A stretch of DNA of 64,000 nucleotides from a virus. The stretch covers positions 35,583 through 99,582 of IMG/VR virus record IMGVR_UViG_3300027760_000553, one strand, 5' to 3'. Made by a program: the position numbers and the translations under genes. The notes under the pieces were generated by a model. That model searched no databases, was not told the DNA's origin, and saw nothing but the letters and a program-made list of their open reading frames with translations. Shown piece after piece: positions 50,860-58,696 of the stretch. Within the stretch, counting starts at the first letter, position 1. Each line of letters begins with the position of its first letter.

Positions 50860-51492
50860 TTAAATTATGTCTTTGACTGCCTTTTTAGGCTCTGGTGACC
50901 AAGAAGCGTTTGTAAGCCCACTCATTTGGTGATAGTCATAGTCTATAATTATCTTGTTACCGCCGAAGGTTCTGGCTGTTCCAAAATCAATAATGTCACG
51001 GGTTTCTTGTAGTTGGTAGACCTTGAAGTTGTGAAAATAAAACTGGTTATCTAGAAGAATTGGAACAGACTGAGTTCCAACATTTATTTGTTTATTCATC
51101 GCCCAATTATTTATTTCTTCTGCTGTCTCATCAAAACGATCCATCAATCTTAAAACAGACTCTTGTATTGTTATCATTTTTTCTACTGGGCTAGAGCCTG
51201 AAGCATAAAAATAATACATAAGTTGTTCACACTTTATATGAGGAAATCCAGTTCTATTCATTTTAACAAGCCTATCCCAGGTAGCAGCAACACCTTGTGT
51301 GCTTTCTCCAAAGTATTCCGTTAGGTCATCTATCGTAGATGGGGTTGATGGGAAAAAGGGGAATGTTGCTTTTGAGTTCCCATCGTTTGCTTGAAATATT
51401 TCAGAAACCTTTTCTTGTAGATATTTGTTAATCCACAATACTGGTGTATTTAATACGCTAGAACTTTCTTTCCATATTTCTCCGTAAGTCAT
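50860..51492 (-). CDS. Tail terminator / tail completion protein (probable)
   Basis: A 210-residue protein. Helical N-terminus with WKESSSVLNTPVLWINKYLQ, central QLMYYFYASGSSPVEKMITI and a C-terminal beta strand FGGNKIIIDYDYHQMS. Place in the order neck protein, tail terminator, tube protein is the main evidence; tail terminators cap the tube at its head-proximal end. It overlaps its upstream neighbour by four bases. Confidence 0.55.
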   Translation of the reverse strand: MTYGEIWKESSSVLNTPVLWINKYLQEKVSEIFQANDGNSKATFPFFPSTPSTIDDLTEYFGESTQGVAATWDRLVKMNRTGFPHIKCEQLMYYFYASGSSPVEKMITIQESVLRLMDRFDETAEEINNWAMNKQINVGTQSVPILLDNQFYFHNFKVYQLQETRDIIDFGTARTFGGNKIIIDYDYHQMSGLTNASWSPEPKKAVKDII

Positions 51493-52163
51493 GCTATCTT
51501 AACCCCCGCACTTGCTACCCATTTAATTCCAGTAGACTTGCCAACATTTCTACCGCCTCTTTTACCTGCCTTAATGTTTTTCTTATAGACTAATGGATTA
51601 CTAAAGTATTTATCTAATCCGCTTACTCTTAAAAATGATTGCTTAAAGTAAATACTAAAAAATTCATCAATTACCTTTTCAAACTGTCCTTGTGTTTGTC
51701 CACCAGGGTTTTCTACAAAAACTTCATTTTTTGTGTATATGACTTCTCCATCAATTTCAAATCGCAAAGCAGATGCTTTCTTAGGGGTAATTGTTACGCC
51801 AATTCCGTTTTCCATTATTCTTGCTTTGTCATAAAATGGGACTCTTGATCCATCTTTAATAGAAGAAGACTGCTTTAATTTAGTGTTAAATGTTAATCCT
51901 AAATTACTAATAGTGTAATCAATATCAAACAACCTTGCCTTTGGGCTTCCTGTTTGACTCCATTCATAAACATGGTGAAGCAGTTGTGGGGTAATGTTTG
52001 CGTTTGTATCTACATACTTTGATGCAAGGGCTACAATTTCTGGACCAAGATTTGAATATAGTTCTTTCTTTCCCAATTGCAAGCCTTCTAGAAATCCATA
52101 GGAGTATTCAATTACATTATTTAAATCTTTCATAAACATCTTGTCGTTAAAGGTTACTCTCAT
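51489..52163 (-). CDS. HK97 gp10-like neck/tail component
   Basis: A 224-residue protein with a helical start (MFMKDLNNVIEYSYGFLEGL) and a central HVYEWSQTGSPKARLFDID, similar in type to the HK97 gp10 family of neck or tail-completion proteins. The C-terminus is basic (KAGKRGGRNVGKSTGIK). It overlaps both neighbouring genes by a few bases, as in the head-tail connector cluster. Confidence 0.62.
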   Translation of the reverse strand: MRVTFNDKMFMKDLNNVIEYSYGFLEGLQLGKKELYSNLGPEIVALASKYVDTNANITPQLLHHVYEWSQTGSPKARLFDIDYTISNLGLTFNTKLKQSSSIKDGSRVPFYDKARIMENGIGVTITPKKASALRFEIDGEVIYTKNEVFVENPGGQTQGQFEKVIDEFFSIYFKQSFLRVSGLDKYFSNPLVYKKNIKAGKRGGRNVGKSTGIKWVASAGVKIA

Positions 52164-52606
52164 ACATCTACCGCCTGATTTTCTGAGCGACGGATTACTA
52201 ACTTGTAGTACTCTACGTTACCAAAAGGACCAGAAAAAGGATCCTGAGTTGCTATTTCAAAAATAGTAGACTTTCCTGCTCGGGGCCCAGAAGTTTCTGT
52301 ATAAATCTCATTGCAATTTTTATCTTTAATGTTAGTTATAATTACATTTGTTATAGAGTTGCTTCCTTCTAGGCTAGAAATTCTTATGTCTGTCTTTGTT
52401 CTTCCTAAAAGAATCTTGTCTTGTGTAATGTTTATATTTGGAGACATCTCTTCTTTAAATGCCGTCCCTGCTGATGCAAAAGAACAAGCAATTGTTCTAT
52501 CCAGTATCCATGTTTTTTTAACATCTCCATATGCCCCTTGTTCAACAAGTGGATGATATACGTCTGCTTGCATAGGAAAAATAAAATCTGGCTCTTCGCA
52601 TATCAT
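52160..52606 (-). CDS. Head-tail stopper protein (probable)
   Basis: A 148-residue beta-rich protein: FPMQADVYHPLVEQGAYGDV at the N-terminus and YYKLVIRRSENQAVDV at the end. Size, fold type and position after the adaptor match head-closure proteins such as SPP1 gp16. It would seal the portal after packaging. Assignment relies on gene order. Confidence 0.58.
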   Translation of the reverse strand: MICEEPDFIFPMQADVYHPLVEQGAYGDVKKTWILDRTIACSFASAGTAFKEEMSPNINITQDKILLGRTKTDIRISSLEGSNSITNVIITNIKDKNCNEIYTETSGPRAGKSTIFEIATQDPFSGPFGNVEYYKLVIRRSENQAVDV

Positions 52607-53511
52607 TAAATTATCCCTGGTTTAAGAATATTATTTGAATACTTATCTAATATCTTATCTACTAGCATATTGCCAGTTCCATCAAAAACTGATTTGTCAA
52701 ACTGAATTCTAAACTGATCTGTATTGTATGCTGTAATATATCTCTTGTAATAATCTAACTTTCCACATTTAATATCCTCTATTAAAAGTTTTGTTGCATA
52801 TTCTACATCCGATGGAATTGTTAAATATCCAGTTGATACAACAAATGTATAATCATATCCTTGTGGAAAAGCAATTGACTTGTATCCATAGTATCCAAGA
52901 TCTCCTCTACCTACTGGTAGGTTTGGTGCTGCTGCCTCATATCTATTAAATGAACCAGCCTCAACTCTTTGTATTGCAGAGTTATCTAAAGTTATTACAA
53001 AATCATATATATTATTTTCTTGATCTTCAATGTCATAAACTAAAACATTATTTTCATAAACTTTTAGTATTTTATTTGCATCATGCCATAGCGGGAAATA
53101 GTCTGTTCCTTGACCTACTGCCTGTATAATTTGCTTATGATTATAAAATCCATTTGGAATTATTGTATCAATTATTGCTCTTGAAACTAGTTCAAACATC
53201 CTGTACTCTGCAATTTCAGAAGCAGTTGTTCCAAGTTTGTTTGCATTAATATATGGTCTAATAATATCTAGGTTATCATTTAAAACAGTAGTTCCTGATA
53301 AATTTATGACCTTAAATAAAAATTTTCTATCAAACTCTAATTGCGACTGAGGAACTACATATAGAAGTTGTGAGTCTGCATTAGATGTTGTTGGCAAAGT
53401 TTGGATTGAGTGATCCACCAAATCCTCAATATAAATAACATAGTCTGTGTTCGCTAATGGAACATCCCATGTAGTTAAAATTGGATAAGGTGGAACTCTC
53501 AAAACCTCCAT
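52606..53511 (-). CDS. Head-tail adaptor with N-terminal beta domain
   Basis: A 301-residue protein. The first 90 residues form an Ig-like beta domain (YPILTTWDVPLANTDYVIYI). The next part (about 95-150; LGTTASEIAEYRMFELVSRA) has the helices of gp6-type connector proteins, and the C-terminal part carries KSIAFPQGYDYTFVVSTGYL and LDKYSNNILKPGII. It is longer than typical adaptors (100-150 residues), owing to the extra N-terminal domain. Position after the capsid operon supports the role. Confidence 0.62.
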   Translation of the reverse strand: MEVLRVPPYPILTTWDVPLANTDYVIYIEDLVDHSIQTLPTTSNADSQLLYVVPQSQLEFDRKFLFKVINLSGTTVLNDNLDIIRPYINANKLGTTASEIAEYRMFELVSRAIIDTIIPNGFYNHKQIIQAVGQGTDYFPLWHDANKILKVYENNVLVYDIEDQENNIYDFVITLDNSAIQRVEAGSFNRYEAAAPNLPVGRGDLGYYGYKSIAFPQGYDYTFVVSTGYLTIPSDVEYATKLLIEDIKCGKLDYYKRYITAYNTDQFRIQFDKSVFDGTGNMLVDKILDKYSNNILKPGII

Positions 53512-53514
53512 GAA

Positions 53515-53952
53515 TTACTTACCGAATTCCTTAGCAACTTCTTCTGGTGTGGCAACTCTAATATGTGAGCGTGTAAGCCACTTGTCTGCTGCATCCTTTT
53601 CAACAATGTTGTAGCCACGGTATACCTTACCTACCTCTGACCAGGTAACATTCTTAGTTGAATAAAGAGCAACTGTTTCCTTCTTTTCAGTAGGTAACTT
53701 CTTGCTAGGCTTTCTTGATTCTTTTGGCGCTGTTGTTGCTCCAATGATACCATCTGCAACTGATCCAAGAGCCTGAACTTCTTCAGGTGCCTCGTATGCA
53801 GGGGCTTCAAGGGCATCTACAACTGGTACTTCTTCTACAACTGGAGTTTCCTCAATAGGTTCTGCAACTGGCTCTGTAACAACTGGTGCTTCAAAAACTG
53901 GTGCTTCAAACACTGACTCTTCTTCAATTGGATTATTATTCATGTATTCCAT
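53515..53952 (-). CDS. Acidic Pro/Glu-rich protein with small C-terminal domain
   Basis: A 145-residue protein. Residues about 8-62 are an acidic, low-complexity series of EAPV/EPV/EE units. A basic linker (ESRKPSKKLPTEKK) leads to a compact C-terminal domain (about 92-145; YSTKNVTWSEVGKVYRGYNI). The C-terminal domain type is found in actinobacteriophages next to the capsid gene. It may decorate the head or assist connector assembly. AAGGAGG precedes the ATG. Confidence 0.6.
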   Translation of the reverse strand: MEYMNNNPIEEESVFEAPVFEAPVVTEPVAEPIEETPVVEEVPVVDALEAPAYEAPEEVQALGSVADGIIGATTAPKESRKPSKKLPTEKKETVALYSTKNVTWSEVGKVYRGYNIVEKDAADKWLTRSHIRVATPEEVAKEFGK

Positions 53953-53969
53953 AATTCCTCCTTGTTAGT

Positions 53970-53978
53970 ATTATATCA
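53970..53978 (-). promoter_or_regulatory. Extended -10 promoter after the capsid gene
   Basis: Minus strand TGATATAAT (a second TATAAT lies at 53978-53983), placed between the capsid terminator and the ATG at 53952. Leader of about 12 bases, still containing AAGGAGG. Same hairpin-then-promoter order as at 50.1 and 14.7 kb. Confidence 0.5.
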
Positions 53979-53985
53979 TTATAAG

Positions 53986-54022
53986 TAATAAAGGGGAGTA
54001 GGAGAATTAACTCCTACTCCCC
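53986..54022 (-). terminator. Rho-independent terminator after the major capsid gene
   Basis: Minus strand GGGGAGTAGGAG / CTCCTACTCCCC is a perfect 12-bp stem with a six-base loop, followed by TTTATTA. It lies about 20 bases after the capsid stop codon. Confidence 0.88.
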
Positions 54023-54043
54023 CTAATTTTTACTGTTTACAGA

Positions 54044-55195
54044 TTATGCATCTGCTGCAGCGTCAGCCCATGCGATAGCATCTTGTTCTTCCCATTGAAT
54101 ACCGAAGCGAACGAAGACTGTATATTCTACAGTGTCCTTCTTTGGCTTGTATTCACGGTTTACAGTGATGTCACGCTGGAATCCCCATACACGGTTCTGT
54201 GGGAATGTCAAATCGACATATCCTGCAGGGTAGTATGGAACTTCTTGTACGTCAATTCCTAGAACACGTGTTGTACGTGCTCCACCGAATGTCTGATCAT
54301 TACCGTCTAGGTATGATTGGCGCATTGCTGGAGTTCCAGCAGCACCTGCGTGTGAACCAAATGCTTCTGCAATTGCATCAGCAAGTGTACCGTTATTCTT
54401 AACGATACCTTGGAAAACATCTGTACCAGCGTAGAACTTTAGATTGTTCTTGAGTGCACGATACTTACGTGGCATTGCAAGAATAATCTTTTGCATAACT
54501 TCTGGAGTCCATCCTCCGTTAGCAACTGTAACAACTGCTTCGTGAGAATCTCCTTCAGTCTTGACACGATTTACGAAACCGTTCATGATTGACAAGAAGT
54601 TACCTGTTGCAGCGTCACCGTTGATTGCAAGGTCTTCGATATCATTACCGAAAGCATTTGTCATCAAACGTACGATGTGGTCTTCTAGTGCTGCACCTTC
54701 GATGTTATCTTCTAGTGCTTCTGCAGATACTTCCCAGTCAAGACGAATCTTCTTTGTAGTCAATTCAACCTTTGAGAATGTTGCACCTGCGTTTGTGTAG
54801 TCGCCAACTGCTTGCGCTGCTGCACGAATAACACGCTCTCCGACGTTTACCTTTTCGAGTTCCATTGTATTGGCTCTCATAGTAACACGACGGCCATCTT
54901 TAGCGAGAATGGTTGCATCCCACACGTAATCAATAAAACGACGTGCTTGCTCTGGGCGTAGGATACCTGATCCAGCCTCACCTGAAGGATTTACTGCATT
55001 TGGTCCAGAGTTAACTCCTGATAGTGCTGTTGGGATATTACCCAAGACACCACCATCGGTGTAATTACCTGGTGTGTTTGAACCTGCATCTGATCCAGAT
55101 GCGAACGCTCCCTGACCCTGATAGAGTCCTGGTGCTGTTCCGCCTAGGTTACCTGAAGTACCTGGCTGGTTCTTTTCTATATTTTGTTCCGACAT
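54044..55195 (-). CDS. Major capsid protein (HK97 fold)
   Basis: A 383-residue protein. The N-terminal 70 residues (GTSGNLGGTAPGLYQGQGAF) are flexible and Gly-rich and could be cleaved by the prohead protease. The core has ERVIRAAAQAVGDYTNAGAT, the spine-helix region DHIVRLMTNAFGNDIEDLAI and a C-terminal VRFGIQWEEQDAIAWADAAA. Order protease, capsid, connector is as in HK97-type phages. The terminator after it matches its expected high expression. Confidence 0.85.
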   Translation of the reverse strand: MSEQNIEKNQPGTSGNLGGTAPGLYQGQGAFASGSDAGSNTPGNYTDGGVLGNIPTALSGVNSGPNAVNPSGEAGSGILRPEQARRFIDYVWDATILAKDGRRVTMRANTMELEKVNVGERVIRAAAQAVGDYTNAGATFSKVELTTKKIRLDWEVSAEALEDNIEGAALEDHIVRLMTNAFGNDIEDLAINGDAATGNFLSIMNGFVNRVKTEGDSHEAVVTVANGGWTPEVMQKIILAMPRKYRALKNNLKFYAGTDVFQGIVKNNGTLADAIAEAFGSHAGAAGTPAMRQSYLDGNDQTFGGARTTRVLGIDVQEVPYYPAGYVDLTFPQNRVWGFQRDITVNREYKPKKDTVEYTVFVRFGIQWEEQDAIAWADAAADA

Positions 55196-55218
55196 ATTGT
55201 CACCTCCTGTGATTTTTT

Positions 55219-55875
55219 CTAAATGAATAGATCGGCTGTTTTGAGGAAACTACCGCCCCATAGGGATTTTTCAACCGTTTCAGGTTGATTCTGTACTATC
55301 TCGCCGAGATCGCCAGACTTTCGGAAAGCAGTGTCTTGCTCTACAAGTTCCACACGCTTACCAAATTCATTAAATACATTTGTTGCTGATGCAATATCTT
55401 TTGCAACTGCTTCAAATGACTGTTTTGCTGTTTCAATATCTACCTTTGAAGACTTAAGCATTTCTACTTCTGCCTGCAAAGATTGAACTGTTAATACTAG
55501 ATCGCTAAAGGCTTTTTCAAGACCGTCATTTGTTTCATTGACTGATCCTTCAATTACTTCATCTGACTTAGGAGCCATAGGCTTTTTCTTAGCCTCTGCT
55601 TCTTCATCTGCTGGAGTTTCAGCAGCAGCCATAGCAGCAGATTCTTCTTCATCAGTCTTTGGCTTTGCAGCCTTTTCTGTTGAATCTTCATCTTTTGCAT
55701 CAGCCTTTGAATCACATTCACATGCGTCCATAGCCTTTCCGCAATCTGGACATGTTGAAGCCTTTGTAACTTCTTCCATATTTGCGTCTGCCTTGAGAGC
55801 GACCTCTGTTGTTTCAACTACAATATCAGATTTCTCAACGATCTCTTCAACTGTATTTTTTGTTGATTTTGCCAT
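55219..55875 (-). CDS. Scaffold protein from an internal in-frame start
   Basis: A 218-residue product in the same frame as the protease, starting MAKSTKNTVEEIVEKSD (residue 252 of the full protein). AAGGAGG lies eight bases before the internal ATG, better than the ribosome site of the full gene. The product is acidic, carries the CxxC...CxC cluster and ends in a coiled coil (about 150-200), as scaffolds do. The arrangement parallels C/Nu3 of phage lambda. It would guide capsid assembly and later be degraded by the protease. Independent translation is inferred. Confidence 0.72.
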   Translation of the reverse strand: MAKSTKNTVEEIVEKSDIVVETTEVALKADANMEEVTKASTCPDCGKAMDACECDSKADAKDEDSTEKAAKPKTDEEESAAMAAAETPADEEAEAKKKPMAPKSDEVIEGSVNETNDGLEKAFSDLVLTVQSLQAEVEMLKSSKVDIETAKQSFEAVAKDIASATNVFNEFGKRVELVEQDTAFRKSGDLGEIVQNQPETVEKSLWGGSFLKTADLFI

Positions 55876-56628
55876 AAGGTTTTCCTCCTTGTTAATCTTA
55901 GAAGTATTAATGCCTTTAGCACTATCTACTAAGAATTTCATCATGTTTATTTTTTCGCTATCTGTTTTTTCAACGAAACCTATGTTCTTCATTTCTGTTC
56001 CAGTGACTGGACTCATAACGGTTTCTTCTTCTGACAACAAAACAATGCCAGACTCTTTATCATAAAAAACATTTTCTAAAACTGTTTCATCACCTTTAAC
56101 AACATCTATTCCATCAACTTTTTCAACTGACATTATGTTTGCAAACTGATTTGCTGGGGAATCTACAAGACTCAACTCTACCAAATCATATTGCTTAATA
56201 ACTCTAATAGTTTTATCTGATTTTTCATCATATGCATCATCCCATTTATTCATTTTTCCACCAATTGAAAAACCAGTTAGAGTTCCATCTAGAACTTTTT
56301 CCCAAGTGTCTTGTGCACCCTTTGAAACATATGCGGATACAAAAACTCCACTGTAAAACTTTTTTGATTCTGGATCAAAATACTTATCTTCTTTAAATGA
56401 AACCATTTTGCCTACTGCTAGTGGCTGGTGCATTTCTCTAATGTTCCCTCGGAATTTTGCAAATGCATCCATTGATGCTTCGGCTGTTACGATGTCATCT
56501 TGCTTATCAAGGTTATCCAAAGATGCAAATCCTGAGACAATTCTTCTTTCCTTGTCTACTTTTGCAAATGGTAGGGATAGGCGAACACTGTCGCCCTTAG
56601 TATCCCAATGGGCTTTAGATATATTCAT
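55219..56628 (-). CDS. Prohead protease fused to a scaffold domain
   Basis: A 469-residue protein. The first 180 residues are an HK97-type prohead serine protease with His67 (REMHQPLAVG), Ser121 (GFSIGG) and LVELSLVDSPAN. The remaining part is an acidic scaffold-like region with a possible zinc site (TCPDCGKAMDACEC) and a C-terminal coiled coil. An internal ATG at 55875 has an excellent ribosome site, giving the scaffold alone. The ATG at 56628 has no ribosome site and lies close behind overlapping TATAAT boxes, so its mRNA probably has almost no leader. Confidence 0.85.
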   Translation of the reverse strand: MNISKAHWDTKGDSVRLSLPFAKVDKERRIVSGFASLDNLDKQDDIVTAEASMDAFAKFRGNIREMHQPLAVGKMVSFKEDKYFDPESKKFYSGVFVSAYVSKGAQDTWEKVLDGTLTGFSIGGKMNKWDDAYDEKSDKTIRVIKQYDLVELSLVDSPANQFANIMSVEKVDGIDVVKGDETVLENVFYDKESGIVLLSEEETVMSPVTGTEMKNIGFVEKTDSEKINMMKFLVDSAKGINTSKINKEENLMAKSTKNTVEEIVEKSDIVVETTEVALKADANMEEVTKASTCPDCGKAMDACECDSKADAKDEDSTEKAAKPKTDEEESAAMAAAETPADEEAEAKKKPMAPKSDEVIEGSVNETNDGLEKAFSDLVLTVQSLQAEVEMLKSSKVDIETAKQSFEAVAKDIASATNVFNEFGKRVELVEQDTAFRKSGDLGEIVQNQPETVEKSLWGGSFLKTADLFI

Positions 56629-56678
56629 GGTTATTATATTATATACCCTTTTTTATTAAAGTATCACTATTTGGACAT

Positions 56679-58274
56679 TTAAATAATGTCATCAAATTTT
56701 CTGCCTTCGCCCTTTGGATTACGACCACTTACTGTGGCTGGGCTATCGGACTGGTTGTTAGTTCTTTCTGTGTCCCTTGCTCTGTTTGAATTATCGGTTG
56801 AGACTTGTTCTGGCTTAAGTTGAAGTGGTTCGTTGCCACCCTCAATCTGTGGAAGACCAAGAAGTTCTCTGCCTTCGTTTGGAAGCATTACCTGAGTCTT
56901 GACAAGTCGTTCAATAATCTGTGATTGTGCAATCTCATCTGTTAGAGTAAGTTCATTAAACTTAAACTCTAAAATATCTGTTTTTTCTTTAATAATTTTA
57001 TTGATCATTTTTTCAAGGTTTCTTTGTGCTGGTCTTGCAACCTGCTCTTTAAATGTGCGATCTTGTGATAATGCTGCTGCTATTGCAGCAGAGTCAGATC
57101 CACCAATTTTAGAAAGAGGAACTTGATGAGCAACAAGAATATCATCCCTATTCTGTTTTCTATATTCTTTAAATGATGCTTCCTGAATTCCGTTTTCTAC
57201 TGGATCCATTTTAAACTCTACCTTATTAGTATCAGAGTCTCCTGGTAATGGAATATAAAGAGTTCTATGATTCTGCCCCTTTAAACCTGTTTGTAAGAAT
57301 CTAAACATCTTGTCTTCTGCTTCAGCAGATAACTTTGCACCCTTAAGAGTTACAACATATCTTGGAGTTGCTTTGTTCTGGAAGTAGTCAATGTTGTACT
57401 GTGATGCAAGTTGATCTCCGTGCAGTGATCCGATTGCAGACATAATGTCTGGTACCCCGTAAAAAGTGTTTAGTGGTGAATATTCTTTGAAATGAATAAT
57501 TTCATTTGGTCTTAGATCTGTTCCAAGTGGGTTTGCATTAGTTGCTCCAAAGTTACGAAAGTAAACAACTTTATTTGCAATAACTTGAACGAATCCATCA
57601 CGAAGTCTGCGAACACGCATTGTTGTAGAAGGGATATGCCCAACATATCCAATTTCTCCACGAGTAGTTCTACCAACTTCAAGGTAGGCATTACCAGTTG
57701 ACTGAAGATCAGTAAAAACTTTTTCCATAGTTGTTGTAAAAGAATCTTCATCGTTTAAAGACTCAAGCCAGTCAGTTAGTTCAATCTTTGCTCTTTCAAT
57801 TCTTTTTCTTGCATTCTCAGAAGTCTTTGGCTCTGATGCTTCTAATTTAAGCATAGTTCTTTTTGAAACCTTAAACTCGTATCCAAGACCAACAATGTTT
57901 TCTACCTTAGCATCAATTGCTGCGTGGTTAGCAAATGATGTGTCATAGAAACTTGCAAGTTCATATAAATTCCAAGGTGGAGTAATTACATCAAATAAAC
58001 CATAAGCGTTATGAAAAATTACCCCTGGATTAATTTCTTTTGATCTTGCTCCATTAATTCCAGTGCTTTCTGCTCTTGAACTATCAATATAGGATTGTGA
58101 TGCTTCTGTTTTTAAAATACGAGAAGTTCTTCTTTTAAAATTAGCATCAAGTCCTTTGAGGTCTTTGATTGTATCCCAAGATTGGTTAAAAGGATCTTGC
58201 TTTAAAAAAGTATCATCTTCTGGAAGAGGAGTATCTGTTTTTGCTCTAATAAAAAATTCTTTGTCTTCACTCAT
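56679..58274 (-). CDS. Portal protein
   Basis: A 531-residue protein of the Phage_portal/PBSX type. Typical segments are NTFYGVPDIMSAIGSLHGDQ (about 267-286), NIDYFQNKATPRYVVTLKGA, and the helical VAHQVPLSKIGGSDSAA followed by EQVARPAQRNLEKMINKII. It forms the dodecameric ring through which terminase drives DNA. The last 50 residues are polar and disordered. It overlaps the upstream small gene by one base. Confidence 0.92.
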   Translation of the reverse strand: MSEDKEFFIRAKTDTPLPEDDTFLKQDPFNQSWDTIKDLKGLDANFKRRTSRILKTEASQSYIDSSRAESTGINGARSKEINPGVIFHNAYGLFDVITPPWNLYELASFYDTSFANHAAIDAKVENIVGLGYEFKVSKRTMLKLEASEPKTSENARKRIERAKIELTDWLESLNDEDSFTTTMEKVFTDLQSTGNAYLEVGRTTRGEIGYVGHIPSTTMRVRRLRDGFVQVIANKVVYFRNFGATNANPLGTDLRPNEIIHFKEYSPLNTFYGVPDIMSAIGSLHGDQLASQYNIDYFQNKATPRYVVTLKGAKLSAEAEDKMFRFLQTGLKGQNHRTLYIPLPGDSDTNKVEFKMDPVENGIQEASFKEYRKQNRDDILVAHQVPLSKIGGSDSAAIAAALSQDRTFKEQVARPAQRNLEKMINKIIKEKTDILEFKFNELTLTDEIAQSQIIERLVKTQVMLPNEGRELLGLPQIEGGNEPLQLKPEQVSTDNSNRARDTERTNNQSDSPATVSGRNPKGEGRKFDDII

Positions 58275-58678
58275 TAATCATCACTTCCATACTTTGCAAT
58301 AGTATCTTTTGCTGCTTGAACTGCGCCAAGATCATTCATAGAAGGAATTAATCCTTCTGCCATTCTTTGTTTTTGTTCTGAATATTCTTCTTCTGAAATT
58401 CTGGTTAATCCTGGCACAAAAATACATTCTCCATCGCCTTCATCCCCGTAATATTTTGCTGCATCACGGAGTTTTGCAATCTGTGTTATGTCACCCTTCA
58501 TTGACTCAATATTGAGTACGGAGCCAGTTCCATCAGTAAACCACTTTCCGTTGGCCCTTTTGTAAACATATAGGCCCCAATCATAATGCTTTTCAATAAT
58601 CTTTGCACGAGATTCGCCTACTTGCCCCTTCATCTTGGGCAGTGCTTTACGCTTTTTCTTTGGATTTTCAAGATTCAT
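58274..58678 (-). CDS. Hypothetical protein upstream of the portal
   Basis: About 134 residues. A basic N-terminus (ENPKKKRKALPKMKGQ) is followed by HYDWGLYVYKRANGKWFTDG and a helical, acidic C-terminus. Proteins of this kind precede portal genes in actinobacteriophages; the role is unknown, perhaps in packaging or head assembly. The start at 58678 (third codon of the longer frame from 58684) was chosen because it lies seven bases after TGGTATACT, which fits a leaderless start. No ribosome site is present. Confidence 0.62.
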   Translation of the reverse strand: MNLENPKKKRKALPKMKGQVGESRAKIIEKHYDWGLYVYKRANGKWFTDGTGSVLNIESMKGDITQIAKLRDAAKYYGDEGDGECIFVPGLTRISEEEYSEQKQRMAEGLIPSMNDLGAVQAAKDTIAKYGSDD

Positions 58679-58685
58679 AACCATA

Positions 58686-58694
58686 AGTATACCA
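58686..58694 (-). promoter_or_regulatory. Extended -10 promoter of the head gene operon
   Basis: Minus strand TGGTATACT overlaps the region of the upstream stop codon. Counting seven bases from the hexamer reaches the ATG at 58678. It would drive the portal and downstream head genes. A leaderless mRNA is implied. Confidence 0.6.
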
Positions 58695-58696
58695 TA

